This document shows, piece after piece, positions 44,208-57,619 of a DNA stretch of 64,000 bases. Source of the stretch: Podocnemis expansa (Eukaryota > Chordata > Testudines > Podocnemididae); assembly GCA_007922195.1 (NCBI GenBank), contig ML681990.1, positions 41,167,771 to 41,231,770 on the forward strand. Reading direction: 5' to 3'. Below the pieces are notes generated by a model, which saw only the letters and a list, made by a program, of their open reading frames with translations, was not told where the DNA came from and made no database searches. The position numbers and the translations under genes were made by a program. Each line of letters begins with the position of its first letter. Within the stretch, counting starts at the first letter, position 1.

Positions 44208-47200
44208 AGACAGTCAAACCTGTGCTTTGCTTTGAAGGTTTATGCTGCAGTTTCTATCTTCAAGAAGCTGCCCCTTGCACTTATATTGCGGTAGTTGTAG
44301 TCATGTGCGTTAAACTCAAGTAGCTATCCCTTTCTCACTAAGTACAGTGTAGTCCCTCAAATTACTGTGCTTTAGCTTATTTCAACAGACCCAATTCTTC
44401 TACAGAAGTACTATTTCAACTGTAGTAATTAAAAAGCTCTTCCATTATGGCAAGGCACCTGCTTCTATCAAAACCTCATTTAGCTTATCATTCGTTCTGC
44501 TTGACTTTCCATAGTAATTTCTGAACAGACAAGTTTTTTGTTCTGCTAAGAACATTTTTCTTTGAGAAATAATTATATTAATTATATATGTTCTCAGGCC
44601 ATGTAGGTTGTAAAATTGAATTGCCAAAAATTGCCAGGGTAGGAAAGAAACAGAGCATATGTAAAAATGATACTCAACTTATAAAAAGGGAGAGTGAAGT
44701 ATTTCATGTTTGAGAAGGTGGTAATGAGATGAAGACAGGTTGTGGCCAGACAGCTTGTGGCCAGAAGTCTTAGCAAAGTTACAGTAACTAGAGCTCAGAA
44801 GTAATGCAGGCACCTGGGCTAAAAGAAAAGTATGAAGCCCAGCACAAGTTGGTAGTATGATTTCATATGAAACTGGTTCCTTTCACAAACAATCCAGCTG
44901 CTTTATTAGGCATGTGCTGAGAATGCAATTGATAGAAATTACCTGTGTTTTCATAGTGAACACAGACCACGGGCAACTGCACTAAATATATCTTCAGTCG
45001 TATCCATTCTTATTTACTCACCATTCTGCGATATTCAAATTGTGGAGGTCTCAATGATTATGCCACTAGCTATTTCTCACTGCTTCTGATTAAGGGAAAA
45101 TATCAAAAAAAATGGGAGAGAGAAATATTACTTGTATTATTATTCCATTGCAAGTATTTATTACAACTGGGTAAAGTATCAGCAGTGAATATTTTCTTTT
45201 CAATGTGACTGTTATCACTTTCAAAAATTTTCTGGAGCAATTTCTCAAAAAGTAGAAATGTTTTAATGAAATTTGAAGCAAAATTATTTTTGGAGGTACA
45301 AGTAGATAGCCGCCCATTACTTGCCTGGTTGTGACTGATCACATAAGTCACATGGTATTGATTCTGTTTTCCTCATTGGAGAAGAGTGCAACTCCCTGCT
45401 CAAAGGAATAGGGCAGATTAAATGACCTGTCCAAGGACATATAGAAAAACTCGAGCTAGTCTCTTGAGTTCCTGTCCAGTTCCTTATCCACTAGACTGTC
45501 CTTTGTGCCACTGCTGTTGTATGTTATGCTTGCCCATCCAGGAAAAAGAAACAATACCATGTTACTTGTGTAACAAATAACTGAACATACAACATTAACT
45601 ATGTGATGCAGCAAAAACAGTATGAACTGATATTTTGGGAATATAACCTGGTGATTCATTTTGCTGGCATTCACCATTCCTTTTGTTTATATATTTACAA
45701 AGACTCTAATAAGTGAGTTTTATTCACAAGAATGTTTACATAAAGCAAAAGCCTTGTGAATACCAATGCAATAAATGTTTTCAAGAGTATTCATGGCAGA
45801 AGTGCCATTGAGGCTATTTTGAAAAGTCACATTTTATCGTTTCCACAACAGATCAGTCAAACAATTACAAATATTACATGATAATCTGTGAAGGGAGGGC
45901 AGATTCTTTCCCTTTATAAAACTTGTCATCCAATCAGGGAACTAAACAATAACAAGTGGGTCTGATGGTGTAATATGAATACTGAAGATTCATACTTACC
46001 ATTCCATGAAAAAGCTATTGGCTGAAATTGGTTCACACAAACTATTCCTAGAATGTGGTAGAAAATTAGCAGATTCATAAAAATCATGACATGTTGCTTA
46101 GATAATTTGCAAACAGAAATTACTCTATATTTTACATAAATTGTCTAGTTCACTGTGAATAGTCTGCCCAGTAACAGTGGCCCAACACAGCTCAAGTACC
46201 TGGTACCAAATTCATAATGTCTATTCCAGACAAAATATAATGCTTTCATAACACTCTGGAAATAAATTTTAAAGGAAATCACAATTTGCCCTGGTACAAT
46301 TTTTTAGCAGAAAATGAGGCAAAATGTGCTGAGTAAATTATTCACTGTGAATTATTTTCTCTGTTCTGTAGCTAACTTTGGCAAAATGCTTCTTAGGAAG
46401 TCCCTTTAAAGAGACAATGTAAAATTATAATATGCCAAAGTAAAGGGCCGTCATAAGTGCTGCCCCCCCTCTACAATAAAGAGCCTGTAATTTACTATAT
46501 GTCAAAATTGTATATATTTAATGTATATTTCAAGTATGGAGGAAAGTACTTAACAGAATAAACTCTTGTGCAAAATAATGCACATTTCACATCCACTCTT
46601 GAGTTTCCTCCCTCCACCCATGGCTTTGTATTACTGGTTCCACTGGCTTTGCCCTGGTTCATGTTCTCAGTTTTTGAATTCCTGTTTTGTTCGGTCCCCC
46701 ACCTTGTTTGCGATCCTCTGCTGCAATTCCATTGTGCCTTGTTCTAATTGGAATCATCTAATCCTCCTTCAATACCAAAATCACCGGAATGTGAATGGCA
46801 TGTACCACTATAAAATTCACTCACATATGTCCATTATTTCCCGCAAGTTAACTCTGCTCCAAGTCTGGGAGGGAGTGAAATGAAAAGGCCTCATAGCTGA
46901 TTGCTATGCAATCCACAGGTAATTTTAATTCTGTGAAGTTAGTGTTGCTTGTAGAGTGCACTTGTAAGTGAGCAAGTGCAACTGAAAAACTTAATATAGA
47001 AAATCAATTGTGTGGCCTTGTGTCTTGTTAACATATCCCGATGTCAGAGCCACATATGCGTTTGCTTTGCTGACAACATGTTTGAGTGCTATGTGAGGGG
47101 AGAGCAAACAAAATAGAAATCACTAACACAAAACAAGACAGGGTCATAACATGTGGTGTACATGCTGTTGAAATGAAAGGCATGTCACCCACCTGCTTTT

Positions 47201-47963
47201 TGCCTGCAGCATACCATAAGCTAGCATTGACATGGTACAGCTTGTTGGCATACCAGAATGCAGAAGCAGTCATGTGACATGCCATTTACTTCTACAACAT
47301 GCATACCACATGCCCCAAAATTCTGCAGCCCCTACTGCTTTCTTTTAGCACCTAACCACTTGCTGACAGTAAATGTGATTTGATGGAAAGCCCAGTACAG
47401 AAGTGACACATTTCACTTACTTGTGAGATATAAATTGAGAGGGGCCACATAAAATAGTCTTTCATCTTAGCCAGTGGCATCCAGCAGGGACATAAATGTG
47501 ATAATTATAGGATAGGTCTTGCAATATGAGTTGTGTGAATACTCCCTTTGTGAACAAGTCCCCTGAATTCATGAGTATGTAGCTACCTGAGAATTGTCAC
47601 ACTAGGTCAAACCAGTGGTTCAACTAATATGATGTCTTGTCACTGGCAGATGCCAGCCCAAGGTACTTCAGAGGATGGTACAAGAAACCCTGCAATGACA
47701 GAAAATCACCAAGAAAAATCTTGACTGAGAAAATCCTGAAGTGAAAAGAGGGGATTATGATAGAAACTGAGGTTTGAATTTAACTCAAGAGGATGTGGTT
47801 GCTTATGCATGAATATATTCAGCTGACATCAGTTCATATGCACGTGCATCTTTAAGGCATGGAATGGCTCATAATACAAAATACAGCTTGTGTCGTTTAA
47901 GAGACTTGAGCCAGGTCTCTTCTAATAACTTGGCAAAAGCTAAAAATTGCAATTGTTTTGTTA
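44208..47963. other. AT-rich intergenic, nothing recognised
   Basis: About 3.8 kb without recognisable repeats or genes. Compared with the rest of the window it is unusually free of recent insertions. Confidence 0.55.
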
Positions 47964-47968
47964 CTGCT

Positions 47969-48701
47969 TGTGATGGGGTGGGCACACCCCGCACTCAGAC
48001 TGGCCTATATGCCAGGAAGGAAGGGTTAGCCCCACCCCTTAGGCCCTGCTGGGCATGCTCCAACTGCTGGCCGGGGTAAAAGGCAGCAGTTCCCCTCAGT
48101 CAGGGGCAGGCTGTTGGAGGGAGCAGATGCAAGCTGAAGGCTCCTACCCAGGACCTGCTCTAGCCCCTGCCTTAAGGGAGCACGCCACTGAGGGGCTGCG
48201 AACACCAACGACCGGACGAGCCCCTGGGAGAGGCCTAAACCGCCATGAGGACCTTGAGACCGAGGCCAATGACGTGGCAGACCCAGGAAGGTCCCGGGAC
48301 TCGCAGGAGGGAACATGGTCTACAGCCCAGGTAGGAAGCAGCCCAGGGCAGTGCCTATCGGGGTGAGCTGGGATAGTGTCGTGGTCTCAGCTGGTGTGTT
48401 GCGGCCTGGATCCCCGCTGACTGGGCTAACCCCCCCCCCCCAGCAACTCTAGGGTCCTGGGCTGGGGTTCAGTGGAGCGGGCGGGCCTGAACCCCCCTAC
48501 CTGGGTCTGCTCCCTCGGGGCCAGTCAGAGCCTGTGATCCTAGACTCTGGCCGTTGGGCCCTACTGCCCTGCTGCGAAGGGCCTGTGCCTATAGACTCTG
48601 GCCGTTGGGCCACACTGCCCCGGGAAAAAGGGGCCAAGTATATAGCTCAAACCCCAGGAAGGCTCCGGTTTGAGCCCGCAGAGGCAACGTGCTCTGCGAC
48701 G
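47969..48701 (+). mobile_element. Candidate solo LTR, GC-rich
   Basis: GC-rich block in AT-rich surroundings, starting TGTGATGGGGTGGG. CTGCT lies just before it (47964-47968) and just after it (48702-48706), a possible 5-bp duplication. The end GCGACG departs from the usual CA. GGGGTAAAAGGCAGC near 48072 could be a TATA-like site. An internal duplication is listed separately. Alternative: another kind of GC-rich dispersed repeat. Confidence 0.5.
48542..48640 (+). repeat. ~53-bp degenerate tandem duplication
   Basis: AGACTCTGGCCGTTGGGCC starts at 48542 and again at 48595, each followed by an ACTGCCC-type sequence and a GGGCC segment. Lies within the candidate solo LTR. Confidence 0.85.
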
Positions 48702-48856
48702 CTGCTCATGATTCCAGTTTACCCATGAGTGGCAATGAATCATATTCTTTCGTGTCAGTTGCACTGAACACACATATCAAGAAATTTTGTTGTTAAATGG
48801 CTTATTAACTTTAGTCTACCTTGTGTGTCTTCCCCTTGCTTTATATGTACAGCGTC

Positions 48857-49249
48857 CAGTGTTCCCTCTAAGAGCCTCTGGCAGCTGAGCAACTCCTGTT
48901 GCTCGCTGCACGGGGCCCCCCACCCCCCGTGCAGGCCCAATCCTGGCGGCGCCCCCCACGGGCCCAATCCTCCCCCCCCGTGGGCCTGCTCTCCTGGGAA
49001 ACCCCCCAGCCTGCCCAGCCCCTCCCTGCAATCCTACCCTGCATGGCCCTGCCACAGCTCCTGGGGCCAGAGAAGCACTAATGGGGCATGCTCCGTTAGA
49101 GCTTCTCTGGGCGGGAGTTTTAATAACTCCCTGCCCCACAGTAGCTCTGAGCGAGGCCTCTGGCTGCCGGCCCTGTGCGGCCGGCAGTCTTCCCTGCATG
49201 GGGGAGGCTGTGCCGGGCTCCGTGGCCGCGCAGCTTAGAGGGAACATTG
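48857..49249. mobile_element. GC-rich non-autonomous hAT element
   Basis: Ends CAGTGTTCCCTCTAAG and CTTAGAGGGAACATTG are inverted. A perfect 8-bp duplication ACAGCGTC lies at 48849-48856 and 49250-49257. The 393-bp interior is C/G-rich and non-coding, although open frames up to about 150 codons cross it by composition. Confidence 0.95.
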
Positions 49250-49257
49250 ACAGCGTC

Positions 49258-50454
49258 TCACACACCCAAACTGGAGGAGAAAAATGAAAGCCAACTCACA
49301 CATAGAAATGCCATCTCATGAGAGAGTTTGGTGAGTCTGATGGAAGAAATCGATAATAAATGGTACAAGTACTCACTGTGTGAGGAAAACGAAGGAGCAT
49401 TATATAAGCTGCAAGCCAAAGGAATAGAAATGGGCCTTTTCTGAAACAGGAACCTTCTTTAATATCTAGAACAACTTCTTTTATGAGACAAGCAACTCAT
49501 CCCCCATACGCTGAGTGTTCTGACCTTGTTTTCAGCTTTGAAGGAAGCTAAGCAGTGATTCTCCTCCGGGCAGAACCAGGCCCCCCAGGTTTCACTTGAG
49601 TTCACTTTGAGTTCACTTCATTTTCAGAGTGCCGATTTCAAATTAACTTGAAAGAAGGTTTCCCTTCCTTCTGGCATTCTGTTGTGAATCAGACTATACT
49701 ATGGTTGCTTAAATCATGGTATTGCTCAGCTTAATTCCAGCCTGCAACAAAATTGTCATCTGTATAATTGCTGCCAATGGGTCAAAAGAGGGACAAGACA
49801 CTGGATCTACTTTTTTTTGTTTTAAGTTATGCTACATTAGTGAGGAAAGATGAGACCAGAATGAAAGTCTTAGAAACAGAAGACATTGATTTAGCTATAA
49901 AATAAATGCAGCAAGGGCAACAGCGGTCCCAGTTTCTCCATCTCACCATGCAACCCTGGCTTGGGAAAATATCTTCTACAAGTGAGAGGTTAATTACTTT
50001 TCTGTGTCCACTGAGTCCTTAGCTGCCTCAGTGAGGCCACTTTGTACTGACTCCAGCAGAGTAGTCACTCAGTTACAATGGTGAAGACCTTTACTTACCA
50101 TGGTTAGAGCAATAAATTATCAAGATTAGATAGGCTAGTTGGTTTATTCTTGTGAGTTGAACACCATTCAGGGAAAAGGCAGCATATTGTTCACTTGCCC
50201 CAGAAAGGATGGAGAAAGACACAGAATGGGAAGATGTCAGACAAAATCAGAAAAACTCACACTTTGAATACAGAAAAACATTCACATGGTGTAGATTTTA
50301 TTTTAATTAAATGTTTTCTGTTTGCTCTCTTTTCCACCTCTAGCAAATAATTTGACTGGTCAGAGGAAAGAAATTTATGAAGATTTGCTAGGAAAGAAGG
50401 CAAATATCATGAATCTCATAGTAGATTTAATAATTTCTGAGGCTACTCAGAATT
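49258..50454. other. Intergenic, nothing recognised
   Basis: No supported features. Confidence 0.5.
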
Positions 50455-50542
50455 AGAGAATCATACAATTGGAAGGGACCTTATGAGGTCAGCTAGTCCA
50501 ACCCCCTGCTAAAGGCAGGACCACTCCCACTAAATCATCTCA
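50455..50542 (-). mobile_element. CR1 3' end fragment
   Basis: AGAATCATACAATTGGAAGG, then AGTCCAACCCCCTGCTAAAGG, the reverse of a CR1 tail with the usual target-end side at 50455. Confidence 0.9.
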
Positions 50543-50979
50543 TTACACTTATCTACTCTGACCTCATGTATAACCCAGTTCCTGCTACTTGGCCAACAAA
50601 TATGATTGAATTATAGCTGTGATCCTCAACCTCTTCCACATCAGGTCTCTTCTCCCATCTATCTGGGTTCCAGCCAGGTCCTTCAACCCATCTAGAAAGA
50701 AGAAAAGGCAGAATAGTTCTGATCCACTAACACTTGTCTGTGGCCACCACCAGGTAGGGAACCCATCAACAAGAGCATCCTATGAGAATGGAGAAAGGAG
50801 CTAGTTTCCTACATTTGCATGTTATTTAATTATCATCTATGCCTATTTCACATGCTAGGTACACACATGCTAGGTACAACATGCATCCAGAATATCAAAA
50901 AAACACATCAGGACATTCATAAAGCCAAAGTTTCAAGAACAGTATGATGACTAGAGTTTGCACATGTGTTATTTTAGTT

Positions 50980-51433
50980 CAGGGGTCAGCAACCCCTGGC
51001 ACCCATGCCAAAAATGGCATGGGTGCCAACCCTCAGTGGAACGTGGTACTGCTCAGGCTTCTCTGCCAGCCCCACTCCCCCAGCACTTTGCGGCTGGGCA
51101 GTATGAGCCATGTGCCATGGCCCAAGACTGGTAGAAGCTGCAGCGTGCAGCTCCCAGCCCCCTGCTGGGCAGGGCTGGAGGGGAGCAGGGCAGGTCTGCC
51201 CCCCCCCCCATTTCTGGCTCCTACTGAGGAGTCAGATACCACCAGCTGGTGGGGGTGAGAGACCCAGAGGCAGTGGGGAGATAGGCAGCCCCAGCTGGGA
51301 CTTGGAGGCTGCCCACTGGTTAAGGTGGGAACTGACCCCACGCCCCAAACCAGAGGCCTGCCCTGCCCCCAGCACCCACTGAGAGCTTGGTGGGCAGGGC
51401 TGGCCGGGAGTTGGCAAAGGTTGCTGATCCCTG
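50980..51433. mobile_element. GC-rich non-autonomous hAT element
   Basis: Starts CAGGGGTCAGCAACCCCTGG and ends GGTTGCTGATCCCTG. The 8-mers TTTTAGTT (50972-50979) and TTCTAATT (51434-51441) match at 6 of 8. A short ATGCC hairpin (CCATGCC...GGCATGG) follows the left end. No transposase. Confidence 0.88.
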
Positions 51434-51441
51434 TTCTAATT

Positions 51442-53185
51442 GCTTGCATAAAGTATCCTCTAGAACAAGATAGCAAATATTCCCTTCACATAATGCAGCC
51501 AAATTGGACCCATAGTTAAGAAAGCAATGGTGCATGTGTGGTGGAAGAAAGCAGTAGTGCATGCTGGTTCTCCTAAATCATTATGAAAGGACAAGGAATT
51601 TAAGCCAAAATCATTCTGATCTATAATGAGCTGAGTTACATCTGGAGTTCCTTAGGCACTAACAGAGGGGGAATATTTACAGCATTGTATCTTCTCATTC
51701 AGAATTACCTCATTCTGACAGTGCATCCAGAGCTGCCTGCGTCTCTCTTCTCTCTGCATAACTACCAGTGACAGTGACAATTGCCTCTAGTGCATAGTTT
51801 GCCTGTCTGAGGAAACAAATATGTCAATAGATGCTGTAAAACCAAGGTCTCTGCTCAGTCACATGCAAAGAAGTTGTTGCTTAAAATTCAGGTTAAACAT
51901 TAGGGACACAATTCTCAGCTTGTTTAAATCAGCATGGCTCCACTGAAGCCATAAGAACTATTGCAGTCCACGCTACCTGGTGCTAGGTGCTTAAGAAGTT
52001 GGCAGCCTGCCTCAAAGTAGTTGATCTTAATTTTATGCTTCTACTGTCTTTTCCAAATCACTTTCTGCTGGAATTGGCTCAGCAGGCTAGTTCTGGCTCA
52101 CAGTTACCTCTGTTACAGACACTGACATCTCCTTATGGTTTGTATTATTCTTCATCGCCCAGTCATCCACAACACAGCAGGAATAACAATAATTCTGTTT
52201 ATTGGTTAATACAGCCTCAGCTCATGTCATTCCATCAAAGCAAAAGAAATATCTTACTTTTTTTCATTCTTTCATTCAGTCATTCCACTGTAGTATACAC
52301 TTTTTATCACGGGCAACTGATTTTTTCAATGACTATTAACTTACCTATGAGCCATAGCTACTACAAAATTTTGCATTTTTGACTCAATTTGCCTCATATC
52401 CATAAAATTCTAGGTCAAATATACCTGTGACCCAAATGCATGATCCAGAAGTGATACATAGTATATACCAAGGATGGTCTCTTCAGGCAGGATTCAGCAT
52501 CATTCTCTCAAGATATAAAGGCAAGAGGAAGAGACAGGTAGAAAGAAGGAAGAGAAAAGTAAGGCCATGGAGATAGCTGGGAGTCACTGCTGTACATTTT
52601 CTTTATACCTGTTGCATGATTTTTCCCACTCTTCCCTCCACCAAGCATCATATATGTCACATACTTAGCACTAGCCCATATGTTACAATATAGATTGTTA
52701 TAATATAAGATTAAGCTCGCATTTGTTTGACATCTGTCAGTCAGCCTGATTTTTAGTTGCTAACATTTTATTAATGATAAATAGAATTGTTGACAATACA
52801 TCAGACTGAGCTTTAATTTTTGTTTTTATTTTGGAAAAGAGTGGAATTCCACATAGCTTTTGGCCAGAATGAATCAGTTGGCTGTGATCACATAATTTGT
52901 GAGATGCATAGCACAGGAGTAAAAACAAGGCATGAGAGAAGGAATCTTTACCTGTTTGGTTTGGATATTGAACACTAAAGGTCTTGAAGTTACACTAGTA
53001 CTGCAGCAGAATGGAAGCTGATTTACCGTCTGACAAAGGGCATCCAAATCCTGATGTTACACATGTCACTGTGAAGCATGACAGAAAGCTCACCAAGATC
53101 AGAAAAATCAGCCAAAACTATGTTGTTGGTGGTTTTCTTTTTTCTATATTTTACTCTTTTATTTATTATCTTTGTTTCTTTCTTG
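51442..53185. other. Intergenic, nothing recognised
   Basis: No supported coding region or element ends. Confidence 0.5.
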
Positions 53186-53190
53186 GGTGT

Positions 53191-53975
53191 TGTCAAGGCT
53201 TTTCCCCACTCTGGCACTCTGAGTGCAGAAGGTGGGGGCCCGCAACAGGCCAGAAAAGCCACTGGCCTTAGAGCCTGCTCTTAGAAGTCTCCAAGGCCTC
53301 CAATTCCTGGCCTTGGAGTTGTATCGCTGCCACCACCCAAATGCAAAAAAACCTCTTGAGACCCAGGAAGGCGCACTTGGGAATTCCTCCCTGTGAGGCA
53401 CTTGCAATCCTGTTTATTCCTCTCTCAGGAAAGTGACTGGACCCCAGCTGCAATATGAGCTGGAACTGGAACAGGGTTCCCTTTAGTAGCTGCCTGTGCA
53501 GTCTAAGGCACGTGCACACAAACCTCTTGCCTTTCAGGACACAGAACCAGAACTTACTTAAAAGGTAAAATCTTTAATCAAAAAGAACAGATAATAAACA
53601 CAGGGAGTTGCTTCTCTGGGAATTAACTTAGGTAGTTACAGGGTAGTGGGGGGGGGGGTTACATGTGCTCAGCACAGAGAAATCCAAGAAACAAGCCAAA
53701 AACAAAGGAAATACCCTGACCACATCTAAGTGAACATTCCCTGTTCTACCCACGCCTGGTCAGTAACCAATTTAACTTATCTTTGGTAAAGATGTTGCTG
53801 GATTCTTCCTCAGGCCCCTCTGGCCGCCTCCTGATCCTTCCAGGAGCTCTGCTGCATCCAAACAGGCCCAGGCCAGGCTGCTGTTACAGTTCAAAAGCCT
53901 GCACTTCTTTCCTATTGGCTGTCCTGGGACTCACTGACCAGAGTGTTAACCCCTTCCTCCCCAAGGGTTACTACA
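53191..53975 (-). mobile_element. Solo LTR of an unidentified retroelement
   Basis: The block starts TGTCAAGGCTTTTCC and ends GGGTTACTACA on the plus strand, so it is TG...CA on both strands. A perfect 5-bp duplication GGTGT lies at 53186-53190 and 53976-53980. 785 bp, no ORF. The minus strand has AATAAA near 53427-53432 in an LTR-like position, which is why I chose minus. An AATAAA also exists on plus near 53594. It probably arose by LTR-LTR recombination. Family (ERV or Gypsy) not identified. Confidence 0.8.
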
Positions 53976-54597
53976 GGTGTCGGCTCACTAGCACTATGCC
54001 AAGCAGCTACCACTTTCATTTTAAACCCTGAGTCTCACTTACAGCAGATGCACAGCTTTTTAAATATCAGTGTAATTAGTTAATCTTCATAAGATTTTTC
54101 AGTACTAAGGAAGATACTAGAGCAAAAGTCTGCCAGAAGTCTTCTTCCTTTGGAGCAGGTTTAACATGGCAGGCATCAACGCAAATGTTTCCTAACCACC
54201 TTATCGGTTTCTCACCTCAGCCTCTAAGGACAATCACCCATTTAGTTCTTAGCCTCTGAGACTGGTAACAAGTAGCTAAATATAAGGACTCTCTTCCATC
54301 AGGCAATGGAGTGTGGTCACCTGCTGATTTCATGAAGGCCATGAAAATCACCAAAAGAAGTTTTGCTGCATGAGTCAATGTAAATATATGTTTATTATTT
54401 TGGAGGAAACAAGTGTCTTGGCATCTAAAAATGAGGTTTCTTGAATCTCTCTGATGTCCATCTTGGTAATATGCCCCAAGAAGAAATTCAAGATCATATG
54501 TTTGGTAGATTCAGGTAGCATGGCTTTCTACTTCTCCTTTCACTTTGTGTTACCATTCTCTTTCCTGTGTCTTCCCTCAACTCATGGTATACTCCTG

Positions 54598-54990
54598 GGC
54601 TATGTCTACACTAGCCACAGGAAGTTTGAACTTCTTAGTTCAAACTAAGAAAGTTCAAGGTTAGTTCAAACTAACCTCACGCTTATAAGTTCGAACTAAC
54701 TGCACAGTCTAGTTCAAACTAGAATGCACGGTTAGTTCAAACTAACTGGCTTAGTTCGGACTTCTTAAGTCCAAGCTAAGCGTTAGTCCATGGCCACATC
54801 ACACCTAGTTCAAACTAAGCACTTAAGTCCAGACTACCCCTTGGTACTAACAAGTTCGAACTAAGTGTTCCTTAGTTAGAACCAAGAAATTTCTTAGTTC
54901 AAACTGGGGAAAGCCTATTGTGGCCATGGGCTAAATTAGTCTGAACTAATCCTCCTTAGTTTGGACTAATTTGCCAGTGTAGACAGAGCC
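54598..54990. mobile_element. Palindrome-rich miniature element, AGTTCGAACT type
   Basis: Ends GGCTATGTCTACACTAGCC (54598) and AGTGTAGACAGAGCC (54976-54990) with CTG on each side (54595-54597, 54991-54993). The interior is made of TTAGTTCGAACTAA and decayed forms (AGTTCAAACTAA, AGTTTGGACTAA) throughout. No ORF. Same end sequence as 437, 2509 and 32539 but a different internal word. Confidence 0.88.
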
Positions 54991-55083
54991 CTGCAGGCAG
55001 GAGATGTGCCTCCACTATAGTACACTGCTCTTTCAAAGGGTCAAGAATCTTACCAAGTAATCTTCTGTCCCTTTCTGGCTACA

Positions 55084-55175
55084 TCATAGAAGATTAGGAT
55101 GGGAAAGGACCTGCAATCATCTAGTTCAACCCCCTGCTAAAAATTAGAGCTGCTACTGCTGAAGCAAATCATTCA
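55084..55175 (-). mobile_element. CR1 3' end fragment
   Basis: TCATAGAAGATTAGGATGGG, then TAGTTCAACCCCCTGCTAAAA. Diverged and short. Confidence 0.82.
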
Positions 55176-57190
55176 GGCTTTAATCTCATTAATTCTGGTA
55201 AAGGAAGTGGAGTTCCTCTTGACTCACACTTGAATAAAGAGGACAGTCTTCAGTGTTACAAGAGCTTCACAACAGAAGAATTTTTTAGAATTACGTATGA
55301 AGTGATGTTCAGAACTTTGTTTTCAGGAGTGCTTGATGAGAAAAGACATGATATGTGGAACAAGGAATAGAGCCTGAATGTTGTGTTGTCTTGGTTCTTT
55401 ATCGCTTTTTACAGTTGAACACTGAACAGTCTTTAGAATCATAAACAATTATGTTACTCATATAATTCTTTAACTGGTTTCTGTGAACAGTAGACAAATA
55501 CACACACACACTCCCCCCCCCCCCCGCTGTTACATTGTCAGGAACAACAATAAACCTGTACAGAAAAATCCAACAAACAATACTAATCAGAATCAGTTTA
55601 AAAGAATCTTGATTTAGACTGCTGCCATTTGCCAGCAATCATCAGCTTCTTCCAGGCTATTGCATTGTGCCATATGGCAGCACAGATACTTCAGAGTGGT
55701 GCTGCCGATGACCTTTCTTGCTGAAAAGAGGCCAGAGAGAGATTAGGCACAAATAAAGCAGAACTATGGTACTAACATGATCAGAATCTCCCATAAAAGC
55801 TGAAACTGTTCTCTTCTTTTATCAGAAGTGGTTGGGCTGTCCTTCTTATCATGGGAAGGTTCAGTGGCAGATGAATATAATTTTTGCCCTGCAGCAAGGA
55901 AATTTCTGATTTTCTTCCTTAAAATATCAAAATTACATTCACTGGTCAAGCATGTAAAAATACCTAAAAGGTCCGAGCAGTTCATAGCCACTGTATGTTT
56001 AACCCATAAATTATTCCTGTGACTAATTCAGTACCTCCTTCATGATTCTGAGGAATATTCCTGAGTCCCCAAGGAACTATTGATACAGTGTTTTCCTTAA
56101 TTGTGAACTTCCATGCTGGAATGCCATTTGTGAAATTTGTTCTCAAGAATTCCCTGTTAACCTTTTGGCATTTAAAACAAGAACTTAGTAAAGAAAAAAT
56201 ATTCTTAGATGCTGCATCCTTTTCTCCCTATTTTTAGCTTCCTTTACCAATAATGCCAAAAAATTATCAATCATTTATTATCCTCTGCAGCCCAAATCCA
56301 TAGGCTCCTCAGAAGCGAGGCTCATAAATCAAGCTTTCACAACTGTCTCCAAATCAGATGATAGCGTCATGGAATCCATCTGTTATAGCTTCCTCCAGAG
56401 TCCAGGTAATCAGACAGCAGATCCACCAGCATGACAGCCTTGTAAACTCAAAGAGTTTACCCCTGACCTCATCATCCAAGGCTGAAGACATCTTGGCAGT
56501 GAGATCTCTTTACCTCCCAGTGTGTTTGTAGAGATCTACCAATGAATTGTATCACACATTCCTTCATGCCTACAGCACTTGTAACCACATGAGCTGTGAA
56601 ACAGCATAACGCCACTAGCAGTGAGATCAAACCTGGGCATCTGTCCTCTTTATTTCCATGGTTACAAAACATAGGCATAAATTAAATCCTAGTCTTTGAA
56701 ATTGCCTTTCCAAATGCAAAATCATCATCATTATTTACCCAACAGATTGCTAGTTACCACTTCTACTAGCTATGGAGAAACAAACTACAGCAGGGAAGAA
56801 GATCATTAGGAGCCTCTATGAAGAAATGATTAATCTGCTTCCTAAAATGAGGAAACATGCAATGACTATATTTTCTCTAAATGATCCAGAATGAGACCAC
56901 TGGAGCTGACATTTCTGAACTTTGAAAGAATGTGGAGCTGACTCCAAACATTGTACCACAGGCTCATCTCTATTGTTTGTTCAAAACAGGAGTGGGTCAG
57001 ATGTTCAGAAAAAGCACTGAGTCTTATGAATACAGTTGATGCAGTTCACAAATTCCTGAGCAAGACATTGAGAATGCTGTGTGAGTCATTCACCAAGTGT
57101 GAAGATGAATGCAATTTAAGCACTGAAACTTCATGAAACCCAGAGTACTGCTCTTTCCACATGGCTGTCTTGCTTCCCAGCTAATACTCA
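55176..57190. other. Intergenic, nothing recognised apart from the CA/C run
   Basis: AT-rich with no supported genes or element ends. Confidence 0.5.
55498..55526. repeat. CA/C microsatellite
   Basis: A (AC)n run passes into 13 or so C residues, then G. Simple repeat, prone to length error. Confidence 0.85.
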
Positions 57191-57619
57191 GCATTTCTGG
57201 TTCCACTGTTGTGCAGTCAAGAGCAGTCCCCCCCCCGAGAACACTGGCCCTTTGATCCCGGTTCCACTGATCACAATATATCTTCCCAATTTTACAAACA
57301 TTTTAATATAAGAATTAAAAACTAATAAGTGATGCCCAGATCCTGACCCATAGTCAGAGGTTGTTAGCACATAGCCAAATGGAGTCTTATCTTTACCACA
57401 GACTTAGCTGGTTACATTGTCTTTGAAATAATTTGAGAGTGACCTATCTCTGTCTCTGAGTCTAGCAAACTATGTGTGGAGTTTCCTGCCTCCCTTTAAG
57501 ACTGGCCTTCAGACGGTTCTCGGTCTCTGCACTCCATGAGAATCTGTTTGCTCTCTCTAGTAGTTGTGTCTGCTGGCTCATAAGTACCTCCTGTTCCTTC
57601 AGATCATCTGTCTCTCTTG

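Noticed and set aside
48825..49265. 137-149 codon open frames as genes
   Set aside because: They cross a hAT element with exact ends and duplications. The open frames reflect GC content.
51033..51476. 147-codon minus-strand frame
   Set aside because: Lies within the hAT at 50980-51433 and extends past its end, with no family motif.
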